A DNA stretch of 64,000 bases from Phoronis australis (Eukaryota; Phoronida; Phoronidae): the NCBI GenBank assembly GCA_002633005.1, contig NMRA01000229.1, forward strand, positions 483,694 through 547,693, written 5' to 3'. The notes beneath the pieces are model-generated. The model saw only the letters and a list, made by a program, of their open reading frames with translations. It was not told the origin of the DNA and did no database searches. Within the stretch, counting starts at the first letter, position 1; every line of letters begins with the position of its first letter. Of the stretch, positions 12,501-23,945 are shown piece after piece. The translations under genes were made by a program, and so were the position numbers.

Positions 12501-14364
12501 GAATCGTTCATTATTTCAATGTATAGTTGGTAACGGAAATGAAATGCCATGAGACCGATTTCATCAGAATAAAAGTCCAAATTCGATTTTCATTTTTAGC
12601 CCCTAAACATGTAGCTTTGTGTGCTTGCGCCTGCGCTTCACAAGCAGGTACAAGCGCCTACTTTATATAACGCTCATGTCTTAAAAAAACTAATTAGTTC
12701 TTTGTGATTTATTATCCGATCCTAGTTACAATATACAGTGTAACATTTTGTGAAAAATTGTTTAACTTTCACTCGCTCATACATTTTAGCTTTACTCAAG
12801 TGTTTCGGACAGAGGTGCATGCGCCTAACTCCGGATATAAGAGGGACTTCCCGTACAGTCGCAGACGAGGTACTTATGTGTGTTGTTGATTCCCACTCAG
12901 TCATTAAAAATATGTTTTTGCATTTTTCACCTCTACACGTTTTTGCGATGAGAAAATAATTAAAAACGTTGACTTCTGTTACTTTGCATCGACATTTCAT
13001 GACGTAAAACGCGCACGCTGTTGCAGCAAACTCCGACTTCCTCGCCACAAGCATGCGTAAACGGTCCCTTAAGCACCTGAGTAAATGTCTCAACCACAGA
13101 AGGACCTCCCATGGTGATGCTTCCTTCATAAATGATATCAGTGAATTTTCGGCCTCCTTAACCAGCAGTTTAGCTACTACATTTATCAATAACACGGAAC
13201 GTGTGAACTGGTGGGACACACCGTTATAGTACCCGTCTAAATTACTGTGCAATTTTCTCGGAGTTGCCTTTGTTCTTTTCATTGTGAGCTTAACTGCCTA
13301 TCTAAGTGACCCATGCCAATTTGGAGTTCAGCTGCAAAAGGATTATTGCGGTCCAAAAAGCGTGTGAACATTCAGCTACGAATGTATAAGGCCACGGGTG
13401 GTTACAGTAAACTCTTGGTTGCAGGTCCAAATCGAGGATGCGCCAACAGTGGCACCCCATGTTGTAAAACAAGCGTTTTTAAACAGATAATATTTCACAG
13501 AACAATCCGCTCTTCCACTAGTCTGACCTCTATGGTATTTGGACACAGTGCGAGGTTGTTCAGCGACTTTCGCACAACTAGAACTGCATACTTACTCGTC
13601 TTTGAGCACGTGCATTTTGACTGCGCTTGCAACTTTATTTGTGCTGCATTGTACGAGTACATTCGCGTGCACTGCTTGTGCATGTCATCCTGTTACAAAT
13701 AAGTATCGCTGACTGAATACTCAGAATCATGTTTTCAAAATCATTGTAAGAATCGGCGTTTGTCTTCTACTGCCAAGTTGCAAATCATCAGATCAAATCT
13801 AAACACCAAGTGACTAGCGCCTGTGTAGTGAATCATGCAATCTTTTAAAGCTGCATTTCGTCCTGTTTAGCTGGCTAAACAGCGAACTACTTTCTATGTC
13901 AGAGACCCGGGGTCGGAGGTCGTGACCTTTTAAGAAAAGCCGAGCTATTTTTGTCAAATAATGTTTTTACTCAAAACCAATTGAAAAATAAAACAAAATA
14001 GAAATAAAGTGAATCTAAAAATTAAGGTTTAGCAACTGTTATAGCTTACTACACAATTTATCACGCTAAGCTTCGACCGGGAAAATATCGTCTGCTAAAA
14101 TAGGTTACCAGTAGTAACTGACTATAATGCTCGAGTCAAAGGATCCCGACGACACGATGCCCGAATTCAAATTGGAGATCGGTGATTTAAAAGTGAGAGA
14201 ACACGAGAGAAAAATTTCACTGAATTAAAATATCGTTTTTATGGAAATTATGCGTGTTTTTTTCATAGGGTATAAATGTCAGTGCAATGCCGTTTGCTGA
14301 ACATACGATTGTTGCGCGTGCTCATTTAAGTATTCTATTTTCACGTTCGATGACGTCAGCCGTT

Positions 14365-14436
14365 GAGTGGTGTAGTGGTAAAGTCGGCGACTCGAAACTC
14401 TTGAGGCCCGGGTTCGTATACGGCCTCGGTTTCCCA
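14365..14436 (+). repeat. tRNA-derived SINE head (copy B)
   Basis: This is the counterpart of the copy-A SINE head at 9522, with the same box-A-like and box-B-like words (box B at 14409-14420). Here the 5' side GTCAGCCGTTGAG is retained, so this copy is the fuller one. It is not a functional tRNA gene as far as I can fold it. Confidence 0.55.
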
Positions 14437-16540
14437 TCCAAAATGCTATCTAACTAGTGAGATAACTTTATGGGTTATTACACGATTGTATCTGCCATTC
14501 AAGGCTAATATTGTGGTATAATATTCTTTACCGACAGTGATACGATTCTGTTTCCTTCGCCTACTCAAATCAGAGGCAACGGAGTATACCTGTACATGTA
14601 CATGCGCCAATTTTCGAAGTTTAGGGTTGCCAACCACAATGAGCTTTGAAATGTTTTCTAGAGTCACTGATTGGTTCGAAGTCCTTAGTATTAAATGAAA
14701 GAGCATTCTACATTGTATAACGGTAAGAATTATTACGAGACCGACATTAGAGTAAAATTTTTAATTCGATTTTCGTTCTTTTGCGTAATTAAAGTGGGCC
14801 AAATAGTGGTTTAACACTGTAGTCTAATTCTTTCCGAAGCTAAATAGCCTATGCCGAGGTTAATGGTTTTCTTCTCAAACATGCAGTGTTACATTTTTAT
14901 TCCAAAACTTTTGCCAAATTAAAAGTAACCACGATAAAATTATTGATGTGTCCAAACGGTACAAAGGAAATACGATCAAGCTGTATTTCGACCAATTTGC
15001 AGTCCATGCCAAGCCTAGGCTGTAATATATATAAAAATCACGTGTGCATAAGGCAGTTGAACCAAGTGAACAATACATTTCAAAAGTGGTGTTGAGGTGG
15101 TCGAGGAAAAGGATTGACGATCTTCACCAATGAAGGCATATCCAACCAATACATGTAACAAGATCACGTGACATCGTTACGACACGGCTTATTCTCGAAT
15201 CGTCCAGGAGTGAATACCTATAAATATTCTTGTCAGGTGCAGGATACCTGACACCGTAACGACTTTAGGATCATGACAACTTCTGTATTAAAGGTATGTA
15301 TGGTCATTCTGCCGTCTTGACTTAAATCTTGAGAACGCCACGTACTATTTACGGAATTGGGAGTAGGCATTACGTTTATATTGTCTTCTAGGTGTTCCGA
15401 TGCTGTTTGTTTCTTTTTGTAATGTCGTTTTTTTCCAATTCAGAAATTTACTCACACCAGTGCCTGTTTCGGGAAACGTAACTTACGACTTGAGTCAGAA
15501 ATTTGTTCTCACGCTCAAGATGCGCGACTATTTCTGAAAAATACTTAAATCTCACTTGATCAAAAATGTTAAGTATCTGAGTATATACAGGTCGTAACTG
15601 TTAGTAACTGAGTTAATATCTGTAATTTATTTCTTGACAATGCTGCGGCGCTCATAGTTACTTGGCTGAACCTTTATTTCGCAATTCTGACGTGGGAACG
15701 TATGACTACATGTAAATTTCTTAAGTCTTAAGTCACTTTTCAAGAAACTGTCCCCAGAGCTCAAACTATTAACTGGGTGCCTCTGCATTTACTATAGCAA
15801 GACAGACGCTACTATCGGTAGTGAATTCGGGTGGCCTGAATCTTCCTCGAAGCACATGTAAGCTCTTCAAACTGAGAACGCTGGAGTTGATTTTGGTAGC
15901 GGTTTGTGTGTCAATATTAAAGGGACATTACGAGATTGTTGTTGGGTGAAATACACTTCGTGACCGAGTTAAAAGAAACCCAATGAATCCTTTGTGTTTT
16001 TGCGATTTGATTTCAAATGGCCAATTCTCGTCGTTAGCTAAAGCCAAGGCCGATAACTGGACCAGTTTTTTACACTTAAAGTACTCTGCCATTTATCAAA
16101 TGGCTTTGTCTCAGCCAGCTGAACGTTCAACTACGACACCGGAGGTTGCTGATTGTCTACGCGTTGAGGATGACCTCAGACAATAATTCAGTCTTCTCAC
16201 CGTTAATGTCGTGGCCAGCAAGTAGGGGAGGAGATTTTGGCCGAGGCATATTCAGTGTCACGTTACTTTTGTCATGATAGTTTTGGTACGTGATGTTGCC
16301 TCGTCACTCTTGGAAAAGAAACGTCTGTGAAACTGGTCTTTATCGGTATATCAAATGTTCCGAGACAAACTTCGCCACAAGAACTTTTTTCTCCCTTGTT
16401 ATGATGTACATCGTCTTGACTAATCAACTCAAAAAAGGTTTTACTATGCGCATTCAGTATAAAAAATAATTGCTGGCAGTCTGATGCACGTTGGACCAGA
16501 CGAGCACAGGCCGCACATGTGGGCCCATTGCACTGCTCAC

Positions 16541-16643
16541 CTGGAACCATTTCCATATCTTCATTAATACATAGTAGGCCACCAGGGACAATAGCTGACA
16601 CCTGAAATGAGTCTGAAAGAAATGCGGCTTTCCACGAGAAATC
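16541..16643 (-). CDS. weak candidate internal exon within the duplicated block
   Basis: A 103-base minus-strand open segment starts after an AG (CATATGCAG-like acceptor) and ends at AG|GTGAGC, a good donor, giving a phase 0-to-1 exon. Its translation begins DFSWKAAFLSDSF and includes VPGGLLCINEDMEMVP, which looks protein-like but matches no family I recognise. In copy A the same exon is open with one amino-acid change, but the donor reads AG|GCGAGC. There is no pyrimidine-rich tract before the acceptor. It may be a spurious frame. Confidence 0.2.
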
Positions 16644-16990
16644 CTGCATATACTTATGTTGGTAATTGTAAATGTATTTGTATATCACCTTGATCACATG
16701 ATGTGTGTGTGTGTTTATTGAGCATTTAAAACAGTATCAGTTGCGTTTAGTCAGAAGTTCATGTTATTATATTTTTAATGTTGAATTAATGAAATTTCAA
16801 AACTCACGCAAATTCCGAATGAGAACAAGTGGAATGAGATAGTGGAGAGACCTTGGTGAATTAGCAAAAAAACGTAATTCATGAAAATATTGTTTTTACC
16901 CCTGATTGTTACCTATACTTTAATGAATTACCCACCTCCATGTCTAATGCACGATTTTTCTTTGGGTCGAGAAAATGGGGAGAAAAAAAA

Positions 16991-18440
16991 CTGGCGTTGG
17001 GAGAAAAGGGCAAACTAAAAACAAAACTTCGGACTTACGGTGATGATTGACATAAGCAAAATCCTCTGTTACGTCGAAACGTCAGCTTTCCTATGTTTGT
17101 GTGGCAAGCTTGGTGTGGTCAACACTCCAACTATATCGTGACGGTATACAGTTGTAATTTTTTGTTTTAATAAGGACGAATGGAATAAATTTTGTTTTTC
17201 TGTTATTTCCAGTCCAATAAGCCTGTAACATCATGGCATTGTTCTGTTGATTGATCGTCACACCGGCAATAAATCTCTCGAGTTTTCGTTTGAATAACTT
17301 TGTCGCCGTAAAATGATACTTTCTTTGACGTTCTCTTTGACGAATGCATGACTTCAGCAATCACATTTGCAAGTCTTCTGGTCATTTGAGTAGACACATG
17401 TTACGAATTTGATGTACACGTACCATGACCTCAACGCACAATATCGCTAAACGTGTTTTTAATATACTTTTCTCATGTAAACAGTCCCAAATTCCAGTGT
17501 GAAAAAATTTAGTTCTGTTTTGCATTAACCATTGGAAAAGGGAGAATTAGTTATTGTGAAGCACTTGAACATTTTCTTTGCTTCAAAACGTACCTTTTTT
17601 ATTAAATCGAATGGCCTGTATAATATTAGTCTTAGTCACTTTTCCATAGATGACGAGTGATTTTACAGCTTGCGACGAAGTCCATGCAGGTCGTAAAAAT
17701 CGCCCGCCCTCTCACGCCAACTTATTGAACCCAGCAACAACGCGCTGTGATCTTACCTGGCCCAAAAATTGGATTTCGTCTGAGCGAGAAATACATTGAG
17801 GCTAGCTTTCATAACCAATTACAAGTATGCTGGATCCGAAGTTGGTCCTTTTGGCAGAAGGTGGGTCCCTAGTAGCTATACTTCGCATACTATACCATGT
17901 CTTTAAGTGCGATGTGAAATGGATAATTTCAAAACAAGCTCTACTTAGGCCCTCCAAGTGTGCGCGTAATGCTGACGAGGAAATAATATTACTATTTCAG
18001 TGTCGCCTTATCAACTCACGCAGGTAAATGTGTCTGCGGTGACTAAGGCTGTGTCCAATTTCAAATTTTAAACCCGTTTTATTTGCTGTTGCGAATGCAT
18101 GTTAAATTGCACATCTTTTTATGATTGGATTCTTGAAACGTGAAAATTTTCCTACGTGAAACGCGATATTACTTCAAACGCATTGTTGCTTTACTTACTT
18201 ATCAAGTCTCGCTAACAATAAACTGAAATGAAGTTCTAGTACGGTATATGTACGTTAGTCTATCCGTCTGTAAATGACGACAATTTTAAGTAACGGGCGA
18301 TAATTAAGAAAATTAAATTCTAGTTGAAAAACAGCTTCGTAAGCATTAGTTTATTTCTTATTGCGCAAAAGAACTCCGGTCATCATACACAGACGCAGTA
18401 TACAAGAAGGAAATATTATTCTGATAATCTCTCTTCTTTT
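16991..18440. other. unique non-coding stretch
   Basis: Unique sequence follows the end of the duplication. Open frames are short and overlap on both strands without domain signatures. I see no transposon ends, RNA gene or microsatellite. Confidence 0.5.
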
Positions 18441-18444
18441 GCCA

Positions 18445-18925
18445 GATATTAGGTTATGTAGGACCTTAGAAATGTGAACACAATTGGTTTAATTTCGGAA
18501 CATCATATCTCAGAAACGGCTGACTGGATCCATGTGAAACATTCAGATTTATCCTGCTTTATGCATTGCTCTTCAAAACGCTGTTTGGAGGTATCGGTTT
18601 GTAAAATGTTCCACTTTCGCATGGAAGGCTTTCAAAAACTAGAACTTATGATTTTCAGGAAAAAATAAACTTGTATAATACGAAAACGAAAAGATGTTTT
18701 TAGAAAGTACTGTAACAGTGCCTTTGAGATCTCGCGTGATGTGTATCGAATTAAATTCGATCACGTTATTGATACCGTTGTTATGCTCTCAGTTAATAGA
18801 AGCTTGGTGAAAAGTGAAAAAAAATTTACCTTTCCCGAGTTAAAATCTAAAGCTCTGTAGATGTTTGGTTAATACGCAAGCTTGTCGATAAGGTCCTACG
18901 TTACCTTATTACCTTAACTCACTAG
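18445..18925 (+). repeat. unnamed dispersed repeat family, copy 1
   Basis: This is a member of a ~0.5 kb family found at least six times in the window. Shared words in order: CGGAACATCATATCTCAGAAA, then GTTCCACTTT(C/T)GCAT, then ACTGTAACAGTG, then a 'GATCACGTTATTGATACCGT'-like segment, then TTGTCGATAAGGTCCTAC (the core GTCGATAAGGTC is at 18884-18895) and ACCTTA. It contains no open frame of note and no obvious terminal inverted repeats. Its nature (SINE-like, MITE or other) is unresolved. Confidence 0.7.
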
Positions 18926-19921
18926 TTTTGAAAACATTTCCACAATTGATTCACAGTTTTTTACTGTCTTGAGAGTTGCTTTTAGTCATCAAACAGAAAA
19001 TTAGTTCCACAGAAACTGGGTGAGAAAAAATGACTTATAATGAAAAATTAGTCTTTTTAACACTGTTATATACACTGTATAAATTGGCCATACAAGAAAC
19101 ATCGCGACGCTATAGGCGATACAAAAAAATGGTTTTCTGAGGTCAGTTGCAACACGGAGACGACTGAACTAACGACACCAGGGGTCGCTGCAAAGCCTCA
19201 CCCGATAAATATCAGGGTGATGAAAGTGTATTAGCTGGTAAGTGTCCCCGGCCTTGATTTTCAGCAAATGACAGGCAGACAACAGCAAGAACTGGCGATT
19301 TTTAATCCCCAAAAAAGATTTTGATATTTATAGCTCTGGTCAAAGCTACCGTAATTTCTCCAGGAAGTATGTCCCATCCAACATTAGTCACAAACATGCG
19401 TTTTTAGCCGTGCAGCCCATTGTGCCCCTTTCAAGGGAACTATTCAAACAGTTTCTGTGGGTGAAAGGTGCATTTCTGACTTACGACCGAGTGTGAAATT
19501 ACAAAATAGGCTGATTACCTCTCGTGAAATCCGTTATGTTCTCAAAGAAGTATTGAAATGCCATTCCTGCTGTAATTGACGACGTTTGGAGCTCCATTTT
19601 ACTTTCAAATGCCCTGAATTATATGTTTATGGATAAAAATCATTACATGTATCTAGAAAAGCCTGGGAAGGTCCGAGACATAATTTGAGTGAATGACTTC
19701 TAAGTTATGTTTTTGCTACATAGAAGGAAATTTTCCTGACTTGTTTTCCACTGACATTTTCGTCTTCGGTGATATGGAGTAGTTTTCATTACATACGCCT
19801 GGCCGTAAGACGTTGTTTAGACTCTGTCTAGAAAAACCTTGTACCGTTGCCACATTTTAGAGAAACAGGCTTCGTTAACTCGTGGCCAGTTTAGCCAACG
19901 GTGTGTAGCACGTATTTTATC
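18926..19921. other. non-coding spacer
   Basis: AT-rich sequence with no recognisable gene, repeat end or RNA. One GTAAGT word at about 19235 follows a short frame that contains a stop, so I do not treat it as an exon. Confidence 0.5.
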
Positions 19922-20355
19922 CAGTGCTCGATTTGGCGACCTGCAGGCCGCCAATGCGACCTCAGATTGTGTTTGGCGACCTGGAAAAAATCCCAAGTCG
20001 CCACGAAGTCGCCACAGCGAGTATCAAAATCAGACAATAAGTCCACCGATATTCGTTTCAAAGTTTGTGTTGCCTTCCGATTACAAACAGTTTTCCTAGA
20101 TTTAATACCTTTGGTTCACAATTTTTCCGTTTATTTCATGAAATCAGTACATTTGCCACAACATCAGTCAGCACACATCGAACATGCGCCTGAATTACAA
20201 CGGGAAGTAAACATATGGAAGTCAGAGTTGTTCGCCAAAAACCGGGCAAGATCGATGAAACACCCGCCATGTATTTTTGGGTACCTCAGATTTCCTTTTG
20301 CGACATGGAATTTTCGCCAAGTCGACAAATGTGACAAGACAAGTATTGAGCACTG
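19922..20355. mobile_element. hAT-like MITE with CAGTGCTCGA ends
   Basis: The left end reads CAGTGCTCGATTTGGCGACC and the right end reads TCGCCAAGTCG...TATTGAGCACTG, giving terminal inverted repeats CAGTGCTC(G/A)AT and subterminal TTGGCGA/TCGCCAA pairing. Several internal GTCGCCA words occur. Total length is 434 bp. Ends beginning CAGTG are typical of hAT-related non-autonomous elements. I cannot find a clean 8-bp target duplication, so the class assignment is by ends only. Confidence 0.6.
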
Positions 20356-20607
20356 TAATCCGTTTTTTTTTCAAAAAATGTTAGATTACGTACATAAACG
20401 ATTTCAGCAAGACGGATCGTGGTTGTGACTATCGAACGATGAACGAGTTGATATGTAACCGCTCATAATGTTTTGTATCGCATAGCGTACTGAAGACAGG
20501 AGATTGTTTAGAGAGTACAAGTGAGTACTGTACATGTATGTATTAAGGTGTAAACAAAAAGAACTGTCGTGCCATCAACGAAGTTTGTGCTAACGACGGT
20601 CTGCTAT

Positions 20608-21045
20608 CGAACTATACATTTATGTAGGACCATATCAACTTGTCACTGTATATAGCCAAATATCTATACAACAAAATTATATAACTTAACTCAGTAAAAG
20701 AATGTGGTTTCTGAAAATAGAAAGCCTGTAGAATTTGTCTTTATACCGATGTGCTATTATTTGGATCACGTGTAATGTCTTTTTAGTGAAATTTAGCATC
20801 CATAGCAAAACAACGGTATCAATAGCAAGACCAATTTCGTTCGGCCCATCATGCAAAAGTGGACACTTTTAAAAACAATTCCTAACTATACATCCTTTTG
20901 CAGAACAGTGCATAAAGCATGGTATCTGGAAGTTTCATACGAATATGATCAAGTATCCATTTCTGAGATGATGTTCCGAAGTTTCTCCAAATTCGGCCAC
21001 TTTTCTAGTGTCCCTCGTGGCCTTAAATATATTAACTTTGAAATT
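20608..21045 (-). repeat. unnamed dispersed repeat family, copy 2 (inverted)
   Basis: Read on the minus strand, this stretch follows the same order of words as the other copies: CTTCGGAACATCATCTCAGAA, GTCCACTTTTGCAT, TTGATACCGTTGTTTTGCTAT, TTACACGTGATCCAA, AAATTCTACAGGCTTTC, and finally TGACAAGTTGATATGGTCC. A central segment present in other copies is deleted just before the GAAATTGGTC word. It is the only copy in this orientation. Confidence 0.7.
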
Positions 21046-21364
21046 CGTCTAATCTGACAAAATTCATTCTGCATCGGTTTAAACACACGTCTAGCAACTT
21101 CAGGTGTCAGATTGTACACTGGATTTATTTATTTATTAGGATTTACATTTACGCTGTCGGCTGGCGCATCATTTACTAAAATAGATGGCAATTATTCTAT
21201 CAGAGTTTAGTCCATCTTATTTAGATTTAATGCAATGATTACCGATGTATTTGTGCTAATGGACGTTAGTTTAAGTATTAGATGTCAAGGTAGAGATGTC
21301 TGTCGGAATTTGCCCTCAAGCATTTCGTAAATATGTCCATGAACAGTCTAGAAGACAAACTTGT

Positions 21365-21417
21365 GAAACATTCGTAAAATTACAAAAACACCATTTTTGT
21401 AGATTTACGAATGTTTC
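21365..21417. repeat. long near-perfect hairpin
   Basis: The word GAAACATTCGTAAA-TTACAAAAA pairs with TTTTTGTAGATTTACGAATGTTTC across a loop of about 4 bases. The stem is about 24 bp with two mismatches. It could be the remains of a palindromic MITE, or it could give an RNA hairpin if transcribed. Nothing in the flanks identifies a promoter. Confidence 0.6.
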
Positions 21418-21558
21418 GAAAGTTATTGAGCTAGCACTGTCACTTATTATGAGCAATAGTTTTTAATCCATCACCAACATTATCAATTCAACTTTTCATC
21501 TGCTATGTCGAACAACAGGGCCGTACTGGGTTACGCAGCGATAGAACACTAAAGCTTC

Positions 21559-21600
21559 AGGGGCGGATCCAGGATTTTGAGTTAGGGGGTCAGTGCACAG
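21559..21600 (+). mobile_element. solitary GGCGGATC-type transposon end
   Basis: CAGGGGCGGATCCAGGATTTT begins here and matches the terminal repeat of the MITE family seen at 8246-8402 and elsewhere. I cannot find a matching inverted end downstream before the C-rich tract at about 21830, so this is either a truncated element or one with a degraded right end. Confidence 0.5.
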
Positions 21601-22076
21601 GAATAACCCGAATTTCGCCACATGTGCTCACCGAGCCTAAAATGTAGGTATACAGGGGGTCTTGAATTTATCTTCTTACTAAAAAAAAACGGGTAAACGA
21701 GGCTTGTTCACGGCTATGTATTGTGCATTCCACCCCCGAGCCCCCCTAGGTGAGCCAGTCAGCAATAATCCGCACCTCGAACTGCCAATTGGAGTCTGGG
21801 AGAATTTTAGGGGGGTCATGGCCCCCTTCTCACCCCCCCCCCCCCCATCCCCCACAAAGCCGCTTTGTCCTAGACTTAAGAAAGCGCGTTATTTTAATGG
21901 CCTACATCTAGTTTTGGAATGTTAGGCACATTTCCACAGATCGTGACGGAAACCGTTGACGTATGGTATTGGTCATAAAAATATTCCTGATTTCAACCGT
22001 TTAAATGTACTGGAATCGGATAGATATCTTCAAAATTCTGTTCCGTATAAAATCAACCCGGCGAAGTGGAACTTAC

Positions 22077-22337
22077 TTCATCCACTCGCAGTTTCCAGTC
22101 TCTGATTGATGTCGGGAAGGAGAAGAAATTAGCATCACGTATCCGCGTATATTTGTCGAGTTGATCCAACTTTCTCCCGTCGGAGTTGAAGCCCACGACA
22201 CAGCACTGATATTTCACTGGCATTGGAAATACGAATAGAGTAATGCAGCCCAGGAAACTGGCAAAGATTATGACAACAAATAACATGAGGAACTCCAATG
22301 ACGCGATACAAAAACGCTTGACGGATATTTTCTTCAT
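22077..22337 (-). CDS. first coding exon of an unrecognised type II membrane protein
   Basis: The minus-strand frame starts with ATG at 22337 and runs 87 codons to a strong donor, GAA|GTAAGT, at 22077/22076 (phase 0). The protein begins MKKISVKRF, a short basic cytoplasmic leader. A single hydrophobic segment of about 26 residues (roughly residues 11-37, FLMLFVVIIFASFLG core) follows, then a polar, Cys-containing stem with YQCC and NSDGRKLDQLDKY, and FFSFPTS near the end. A positively charged N-terminus before one membrane span predicts N-in topology, as in Golgi or plasma-membrane type II proteins. I do not recognise the family. A diverged pseudogene copy of the same exon lies at 25012-25345 on the other strand, and similarity extends into the 5' leader, which supports this as a real exon. 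Later exons (below 22077) were not found. Confidence 0.6.
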
Positions 22338-22399
22338 TGCGGGTACATGTAAATAAAGTGAGATTCGAGTGTCGCTGTGCGATTCAGGACGGCCCTTTT

Positions 22400-23433
22400 G
22401 TGAAAACGAGGATGGAATAGACTAGGCGTTAGATAGATTTGGTTACCTTAAGTCACTTCTGAAAATATCAGTTATATTCAGTGGGAGGAGATTCCATATC
22501 CCCGTGCCATGATTGACAGGTGGCGGACCTTTGTGTACACAAGGTTTGCGTTCTAGAAATCCTTTTCTGCTTAATGACCTGGTGCTATTTTCAAGCCCCC
22601 ATCGCATCCTGTACAAACGATCTGTCGGTAATAATAAACATCTACGACGCAGTTTCAAAAGTTATTAATTATTCGAATATGTGGTGACATGCAGAACAGG
22701 TTTTCCACAGTTAAAGTGACTACAAACCCAACCTACCGCATGAAAAACTACTTTGTATTTAGACTATTTACCGTTATGAAAATGATCTCAAATTGTTCCT
22801 CATTCTCAGTGGGTGCGATTTCTGGTCTTGTAAAAAACTGATCTTCCGAAATCGCTTTAGACAAATGTATAGTTGCCACTGACGGCTTGTCAGTTTATTT
22901 GCAAATGATAGTCTCGAGCAATGACGAACTGACAGTTCCTTAGACGATTAAAAATCATCTCTCATCCAAGAAAGGGATCAGTGGAGATTGATTTCATATC
23001 GGTAAATTGTCAAAATTAAAAAGGTTATTTTCGTCGATGAAACGCGGTTTGGTTGCCGCTCTGAGAATTAGTGTTCAAAAATCACAAAAAAATCTGACCG
23101 ACAGCACTTCGCTGAGAATAATTTGACTCCGGAGCAAATAGCATTTTTAGATTCTTTGAAAGCAAGCCGTAGCGTACAGGTTGCGAGAATATTCGTTCGC
23201 ACGTGCACGTACATGCACAAGTGAACATCATTCATTTGGCGTCTGATCAGAAGGCAAATCGAACGTATGATCCGCCGTCTGAACAAATCACATGTGATCG
23301 CCCGTCAGACGTCTGGTGAGTCTTGTTATCGTCCGACCCAAAATCAGATGCTAGGGTTACGTCTTGCTTCGTCACGGTTATTGTATGTGATTGCCCAGAA
23401 TGCTGGGTCTTCCCTCATTAATGTTATGCTACA
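22400..23433. other. non-coding spacer upstream of the membrane-protein exon
   Basis: This lies between the membrane-protein exon and the MITE. No frame shows a domain. A short plus frame ending at CTG|GTGAGT near 23310 has the wrong phase to be the missing first exon of the downstream Sp gene. Otherwise I see nothing. Confidence 0.4.
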
Positions 23434-23749
23434 TAAGCGGATTTTGGGGGGCTGCCCCCCCCCCNCCCTTGGCTGGTGTAAGCAAACTTAAACAGCAACA
23501 GCGTGAAGAAATATCGAGTGCACCAACTTGGAACGGCAGCGGGGGGCCAAACCGCGGAGGAATCGTGGTCGTGGTTTTTTGATTTTTTATATTTTTTTAG
23601 TCTTCCGACAGAAATTGGGAACACCAGGTGCATATCACCGGCCCTGGAACTTTCGGGCCGCCTGTGCATACAATCGCGCTTTGTGCGCTTTGACCAATTC
23701 TTCGAAGCAACATATTGCTCCCCCCTTAAGGTATCCTAGATCCGCCACT
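23434..23749. mobile_element. GGCGGATC-type MITE containing an N in a poly-C tract
   Basis: The left end is degenerate (AGCGGATTTTGGGGGGC). The right end is CTTAAGGTATCCTAGATCCGCCACT, the complement of the usual GTGGCGGATCTAGGATA terminus. The interior begins TTGGCTGGTG and includes a CAGCAACAGCGTGAAGAAAT word related to the interior of 31774-33181, so both belong to one family. An unresolved base (N at 23465) lies in the C-rich tract. The element sits inside the presumed first intron of the Sp gene immediately downstream. Confidence 0.65.
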
Positions 23750-23945
23750 CTGCTAATTATAATAATACAGCAGATATGACGCCTTTGTGAACGCTTGCCT
23801 TAAGCAGTTGGTGTACCTTCTGAGCTGAGAGGATGTCCAGTTCTACTTTCTTTCTTTTAAAAAAATCCAATCGGGCCTTATGCTTCGCATCTATCTCAGC
23901 AATATTGACCATCTTCATTCAACTGAACTTTAATTGACATTCTAG

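Larger units (their letters stand above)
12159..16990. repeat. large direct duplication, copy B
   Basis: This is the second copy of the block beginning at 5980. It starts directly after the N at 12158 and ends at the same poly-A word that ends copy A, then continues into unique sequence. It lacks the two insertions seen in copy A and so represents the empty-site arrangement. The longest open frame (186 codons, minus, 13282-12722) is broken in copy A by an 8-base length difference near 13070. That argues against a constrained protein there. Confidence 0.9.

Noticed and set aside
23267-23310. ATG-initiated short frame ending at CTG|GTGAGT upstream of Sp gene 1, considered as its first exon.
   Set aside because: The donor is in phase 1, whereas the Sp exon must start in phase 0 to read through the SP box. 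The sequence also does not resemble MATS-type starts.
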